DNA of 64,000 nt from contig CM046293.1 of the NCBI GenBank assembly GCA_025267735.1, positions 10,750,560 to 10,814,559 of the forward strand, in the 5' to 3' direction. The stretch comes from Mactra quadrangularis. Taxonomy: Eukaryota; Mollusca; Bivalvia; Venerida; Mactridae. Below the pieces are notes generated by a model, which saw only the letters and a list, made by a program, of their open reading frames with translations, did not search any database and was not told the DNA's origin. Of the stretch, positions 58,655 through 64,000 are shown piece by piece. The stretch's first letter is position 1, and each line of letters starts with the position of its first letter. The position numbers and the translations under genes were made by a program.

Positions 58655-58963
58655 GTGTGTGTTTCGTTGAGTTTAACTGTCACAGCATTGTATTGATCAT
58701 ATCACTGTGATCAGTCAACCTACTTGCTGTTCCTGTAACGGCTAAATCTCTGGATTTAGCTGTCTAACCAGTTACTAGGAGCCTACTTGGGTCAGTGACT
58801 GACAACTGTCTTACATGATTTAGAATCAAAGTTAGGAGGGAGAATGGCCGTACAATAATTTATTTCAAGACTAAGCTCCACAAAAGTATACCTCGATTGG
58901 AATTCACAACTAAGACCCATCAACGGGTAGAATTGTGAGCTACCTACAGAGCTAGCCAGGTGG
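58655..58963 (-). mobile_element. tRNA-derived SINE, family A (minus, diverged)
   Basis: GTTTCGTTGAGTTTAACTGT (tail side), GATCAGTCAACCTACTTGCT, GGCTAAATCTCTGGATTTAG, GTCAGTGACTGACAACTGTC and CAGAGCTAGCCAGG (head side). Confidence 0.75.
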
Positions 58964-59103
58964 GTATAAAGACTTGTTAAAACATGAAACCATGGTTATC
59001 CGAACAAACAACCTGATTAAATATATGCTAAAATATTCGGACTTAACTTGACCTAAGGTAACTTTGGATAGCACTGTATAACATATTTCTAACAGAATCC
59101 ATG

Positions 59104-60549
59104 ACAATTATTAGAGGTGAAACGATTAATCGCGGTTCACAAAGAATCGCGATTTTTAACGCTCGATTCGGTTCGGTTCGATTCGATTCGGAAGAGGCGT
59201 TTTCGATTCGATTCTTTTTTGAAATACTGTCTTTTTCAGTAGTTTTGTGAGTTGAATGAAACACCCCTTTTCGGTTAAAATAAGCATTTTATAGTAAACT
59301 AAAATAGTGTACCCTGATTGACCGACGATTGTTAATCCAGATAAGAGTTGTAAAAAGTGAGACTGCCCACTGCAATTATACATGTTAATTACGCGTACAT
59401 GTCAATTAGACCTTATTGTCGGTCACACGCTGGGAGATTAATTTGCTGACAGAAAATCGATAATGTGGTCGACGAGTTAGTTAACACGCTTGAAATCATT
59501 CATATATACCTAAGACTGGTACCTAGAGAGAATATAGTGATAAAAGGGGCCGTAAAAATATAACCAGCCGATTTAGTTTTACACGATCGGCAATATTGGG
59601 GGAATTTTCTTAAGAAAAACAAATTAAACTTTTCACATTGCCCTTTCCTGAAGCATCATTTGTTAAATCAAGATGAAAACATTGAAAACAATTATTCTTT
59701 TAATCACAAAAAAATGTTTCATATGAAATTGCTATCTAGTGTGGGTCGCGAAAATGAATGACATAACGTCGAAATGATTGAAGCGATTTCGTTCCCTATG
59801 ATACAAAATTAAATCAAGCATGATTAAGTAATTTATAGATAAACTGTAAACTTAATTGTTTGTTTTAACGTTATTTACGTTTAGTTTCGGGAAAATCCTC
59901 TTTGTTTTTTAACTATTTAAATCGGGCAAAACGTGGTTGGTTAGATTTTATTTACTATAAATTGGAAATGAATTCTATAAAATGTCCGAAGATAATTGTA
60001 TATTTTCACTTATACGTTCATTTAAGCCCAAAATTAATTTGATTTTGAAATAAACATTAGTGTAAGAAAGTTATAAATATAGATCTAGAGCTGATAAAAA
60101 TTAATTTAACGTTTATGATGTGATGAGAATTATCTTAAATCATGCCAGAGCCAAAAGAAAATATTTTGTCCATGGGCATTACTTTTCATTAAAAAATTGG
60201 AAATAATACGATTTGTTATTTATTATGCTAAAATACAGTAAAATATTTTTAACTATTCAAGCTCTAATACCTGTAAAATGGGTATTATTAAAGAATTAGA
60301 ATCAGAATTTTTCGTCTTCCGGGAGGGAGGTCCCTCAGATAAAAATGCACTGTTCCTAAATATCTGTGTTTATGTTCTATTGTTTTTGGGTTGTATCTCT
60401 TTCTTAATTCTTTTTATGATTTATTTTTTGTTATATCCTATATAATTCCAGTAGAAAATCGAATTGAATCGAAAAATTGAATCGTTTGATGAAAAATCGA
60501 AATCGAATCGAATCAAAAAATTTTGAATCGTTTCACCTCTAACAATTAT
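59104..60549. mobile_element. hAT-like DNA transposon, 1430 bp, perfect 8-bp TSD
   Basis: Element 59112-60541 starts TAGAGGTGAAACGATTAATC and ends AATCGTTTCACCTCTA, flanked by identical ACAATTAT (59104-59111, 60542-60549). Subterminal zones on both sides are packed with GATTCG/CGAATC motifs (59140-59215 and 60450-60535), likely transposase-binding repeats. The interior has no transposase ORF, so it is non-autonomous or an internal-deletion derivative. Confidence 0.9.
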
Positions 60550-60889
60550 CACTTTAAGTATCCTAGATTATATGGATATAAAACAAGTCAAGAAGTAATA
60601 TTGATAAATTACAGAGATGACACTAATTATCATAAATTTTATAATTCTTATCTCTAATGTTATTTCAATTCAATAGACTATACACCAGTACCAAACTACA
60701 ATAGTATGAGTACCCTGAATACTATAGTGATACAGATAGAATATTTATACTAGCCTTGACCCATTTAACCAAAGCCTGGAGGGTCTAATGGAAATTGATT
60801 CTGGCTAGTAAAAACTGATGTAATTGGGCTAGTTGATGATTTGGCCCATTGCTGTATAACATTATAATCAAGCTAGATCTAATGCTAGT

Positions 60890-61195
60890 AAAACATGACC
60901 TTGAGCAGTAATAGCCTTTATGACGTAGTAGAAATCTGTATAACCTTGGCCAGCAATATGACTTTATAGAAATGTGTATGACCTTGACCTTGAACAGCAA
61001 TATGATCTTATAGGAATCTGTATGACCTTGACCTTACACAGCAATATGATCTTATAGGAATCTGTATGACCTTGACCTTAAACAGCAATATGACTTTATA
61101 GAAATCTGTATGACCTTGACCAAAAACAGCAATATGACCTTATAGGAATATGTATGACCTTGACCTTAAACAGCAATATGACCTTATAAAACATC
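60890..61195 (+). repeat. 44-bp minisatellite with repeated TGACCTTGA
   Basis: About six to seven units of TATGACCTTGACCTTAAACA GCAATATGACCTTATAGGAATCTG. Six contain TGACCTTGA, the reverse complement of TCAAGGTCA, which is the extended half-site bound by NR5A (SF-1/FTZ-F1) and ERR receptors. Confidence 0.9.
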
Positions 61196-61522
61196 TGGGG
61201 CTGTAAATGAAGACTTTTAATATAAACTATCCTTGAATCAATACAATGTATTACAAACCAACATTACAATCATACAAACATCACAGTGTCAATATTTACA
61301 TATAATATCATATCACAATATTAATTAACAAAATTGATTGACTATTTATGAAGTAATAATATTGTTATTGTTTTCTATGTTATCTAATAGCCTATCTCAG
61401 CAGCTGTAGTTATTTCAAAGACATCAATTAACCATTGACAGATTAAAAGAGATAAGTGATAGAGATTTCAACCATTATTATATGAACTTCAGCATTTGAT
61501 CAAGTGGGTGAAAATGTAACTG

Positions 61523-61790
61523 GTACCCAGTAAGCTCAATTGGTTGTGCCTGTGACTTAGAATATAAGGAATGTGGTTGTGATTCAAGGGTGGGTCCCAT
61601 ATAACTTCATGGTGTTAGGTTATGAAATATTCTTCACAGCCATTCTCCAATCTAATACTGTATTAAGTAGGGTAGTCATCAGGGACTGGCTAGAGTATGT
61701 ATACAGTACTAGCATAAAAGTTTGAATCAAGATATCTATGCCTGTCAAGCCACCATAAGAAGAACGACTGACCATCGAGATCTGTAAATT
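61523..61790 (+). mobile_element. tRNA-derived SINE, family A (plus, strongly decayed)
   Basis: AAGCTCAATTGGTTGTGCCT, TGTGATTCAAGGGTGGGTCC (degenerate box B) and TTCACAGCCATTCTCC keep the family order. Confidence 0.5.
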
Positions 61791-61946
61791 GTTTGTTAAT
61801 ATATTGACAATTTACATTATAATACAAAATATAACTTCAAATTTACAAAAAAAAGTGCCAGTTTTTACTAACCTATCATTGGTCTATAACTGCAATAATA
61901 TTGAAATATGGTGTAAAGCACCATACCTTATGAAAAAACAACTTAC

Positions 61947-62018
61947 CTCAACCAGTTCATAATAATAATTATCCACAATTCTATAATATTGGAATGTATC
62001 CTCAACTCTCACCACCAT
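61947..62018 (-). CDS. Candidate alternative first coding exon of the misshapen-like kinase
   Basis: On the minus strand AAAAAATCAAAATGG starts an open segment MVVRVEDTFQYYRIVDNYYY then ELVE, followed by the strong donor GTAAGT in phase 0. That phase matches the exon at 51661-51802, so a short kinase-less isoform from an internal promoter is possible. There is no acceptor-like AG just upstream, and the sequence matches no family segment I know. It could equally be the start of another transcript, or chance. Confidence 0.3.
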
Positions 62019-64000
62019 TTTGATTTTTTATAATAATTAATGTCCAGTCTTTATATAAATAAATATCAAATAAATATACACACACTTTAATGATTAGTTT
62101 CCCTGATTTCAATTAACACACTATCAGCACATGGTCCCTTATATTGCACGCTGCACCCTTTTAACAATAACTCCACCCTGCACCCTTTTATATCAATTAT
62201 TCTCACTAATGCACTATGAATTTCAACTCAACAACAACAAAAACAACAAGTTTTATGTATCTAAAACAACCACCATATTTTATAATAGGTATAATATATG
62301 TTTCATGTCAACAGCATGTAGTTACTGCACCATTTCATTGTTGTTAATTGTTTTCCAAACTTTCACACAGCTGTTTAATTAATCCAAGGGAGAGATTTTT
62401 TGGTGTCAAGTCAAAACCCACGTCTTTTTCTAACGATGTAAGCATGATTCCATGATTACATAACGTTGCTGACAATAAATCTGCGAGACATTAACAGTAC
62501 ACTCCCTTTAAATATTGTGGGTTGTACAAAATTTATAGTTCCCAGAAAACAATTAATTTCACACAAAAAATAACAATCTTCATGAAATCTCTGATAGTTT
62601 TAGATTCATTAATTATTTCTAAGCCGTCTTAGTTTATCTAAAACAGGACTCTCAAGTCATAAATGATGAAAATCTTGGTTTCTGAGTAGTCTATATATCA
62701 TTGTAACAATAGCATATTGATGAGAACTCTCACATGTATATATTATTGTAAAACTTGATTCAATCCCACGCACTTTGTTCAATGTTTCATTGTTAACAAT
62801 TCAAATGTTATTTCCTTACTTTCAGGACATTTGTTTTTCTTCCACTGAGTAATATTTTGTCTCATAAACTATAAACAAACACAAGAATACAATAATAAGA
62901 AAATAATTTAAAGCATGCTTATAATGCCAGAGCCCTCTAGAAAAGTTCCTGCCAATCCTTACTCCAAGGAAACAATCAAATAGTCATATAAGCAAAATAC
63001 CAAAACAAGTAAATACAAACAGCAAAATCAATTGTAATTGAACAACTAAACTAAATATATATTAAGACCACAACATATATGTACCAATTAAAGACACCAT
63101 ACTTTAAGCATTGGTACAAATGTACCAGTATGATTTTACTGAAATACTTTTAAAAACCAAGAATACAAGAAGACAATCACCAAGAATGTTCATTACATCT
63201 AAGAACAATTTTTTAAATCATCAACAACACAGAGAGTAAATTGCAGTAAAAAAAACAAAACAATAAATTATCCTAATAATTATCTATTTTTTCTACTGCC
63301 TTCATTACCTCACTAAAGACATACAAACCAGTAAATAACCCTCTCTATTAGCACCAATCAACTAATAAACATTTAATAACAGAAAGTTCAAAATGATAAC
63401 TCACAGTTTTCAGATCTTGTAGAAAAGATATATGATAAAATATTGATAGTAAAAGATGTATGGAAATAATAGCCATAAAGATTATTCTACAGTATCACAT
63501 GAGAAATAAGAACTGTAATAAATAAAAAATCCTAACAGTTCAAACCAAGAATCCACTGATTTCATAGTGATTCCTTCCAAAGAACAGTTTGAAACACACC
63601 AGAAACAGCAACATTTGAAAGAAACAAAGACCTTCCACACATCCAAAAGGCAAAGAGGGAAAATTTTGATATTTTAGATTTTGAAACAAATGCGTTATGT
63701 CACAACAAATTACGAAAACAAGAAAACAAGAACCTAGGGCTACTGAAGAAACAAACTTAGGACACTGGAAAGCAACAAAGACCAAGTATGACAAATCCCT
63801 TAGTAAAGTTGTAAAATCGGACATTTTCATTTTTGTTCCCAAGTGTTCATATATCACAGGTTAGACCATATAAATCAATTAAATACAAGAAAAACCACCT
63901 GCTAGATAATTAGTGCTGATATATAACAGTAATGTATAGAATACAATAAAACAAGGTACACCTAGTAAATCATGACTCAGATATAATATAATTTCTACCA
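62019..64000. other. Upstream non-coding sequence to window end
   Basis: AT-rich. A short tandem pair CTGCACCCTTTTA occurs near 62150-62190. No exon of the kinase catalytic domain was recognised here, so the 5' exons should lie beyond 64000. Confidence 0.4.

Noticed and set aside
62131..62382. 83-codon plus-strand ORF
   Set aside because: Low-complexity sequence with a short CTGCACCC duplication, no motif and no splice context.
62820..62868. 49-nt minus-strand exon-like segment (FMRQNITQWKKNKCPE) with AG and GTAAGG borders
   Set aside because: Very short, with no family match. Its outgoing phase 1 does not fit the phase-0 exon at 51802.

Overview
This is eukaryotic DNA, almost certainly from a bivalve or related lophotrochozoan. 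The evidence is AT-rich sequence, genes split into short exons with canonical GT/AG introns, dense non-autonomous DNA transposons and tRNA-derived SINEs, LINE remnants and minisatellites. The species cannot be named from the sequence alone. There are no bacterial operons. Most open frames are shadows of repeats.

Two conserved genes face each other. On the plus strand, positions 1554-17529 hold a complete seven-exon gene for a cilia- and flagella-associated protein 300 (CFAP300/C11orf70) orthologue of 261 residues. All exon phases join correctly. On the minus strand, positions 51802 down to 26596 hold the last twelve exons found of a misshapen/TNIK/MINK1/MAP4K4-type germinal-centre kinase. They encode 473 residues: a Ser/Pro-rich linker and the complete C-terminal citron-homology (CNH) domain, ending at a TGA. 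The kinase domain and N-terminal exons are not in the window and should lie beyond position 64000. The genes are convergent, with about 9 kb between their stop codons.

Layout: 1-1339 is a 5'-truncated LINE reverse transcriptase (minus) ending about 0.2 kb upstream of the CFAP300 start. 2243-3342 is a 1.1-kb palindromic transposon with an exact 8-bp target duplication. 4992-13489 is the most striking structure: an 8.5-kb foldback element in CFAP300 intron 3, with two roughly 2.9-kb arms of tandem repeats in opposite orientation around a 2.7-kb core. 15.9-18 kb and 21.5-22.3 kb carry small transposons. 27.8-30.4 kb is a LINE-tail and palindromic-repeat mosaic. 31.2-35.6 kb carries a pogo/Tigger-like and a hAT-like element between CNH exons. 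38-51 kb is a 12.8-kb intron with a 12 x 30-bp minisatellite. 52.2-54.6 kb is a large 25/27-bp minisatellite cut by a 421-bp transposon. 59.1-60.5 kb is a 1.43-kb hAT-like element with a perfect 8-bp target duplication. 60.9-61.2 kb is a 44-bp minisatellite carrying repeated TCAAGGTCA-type nuclear-receptor half-sites.

The two genes have no evident functional link: one is a dynein-arm assembly factor, the other a JNK/Hippo/cytoskeletal kinase. The window's main interest is how repeats have rebuilt the introns around them.
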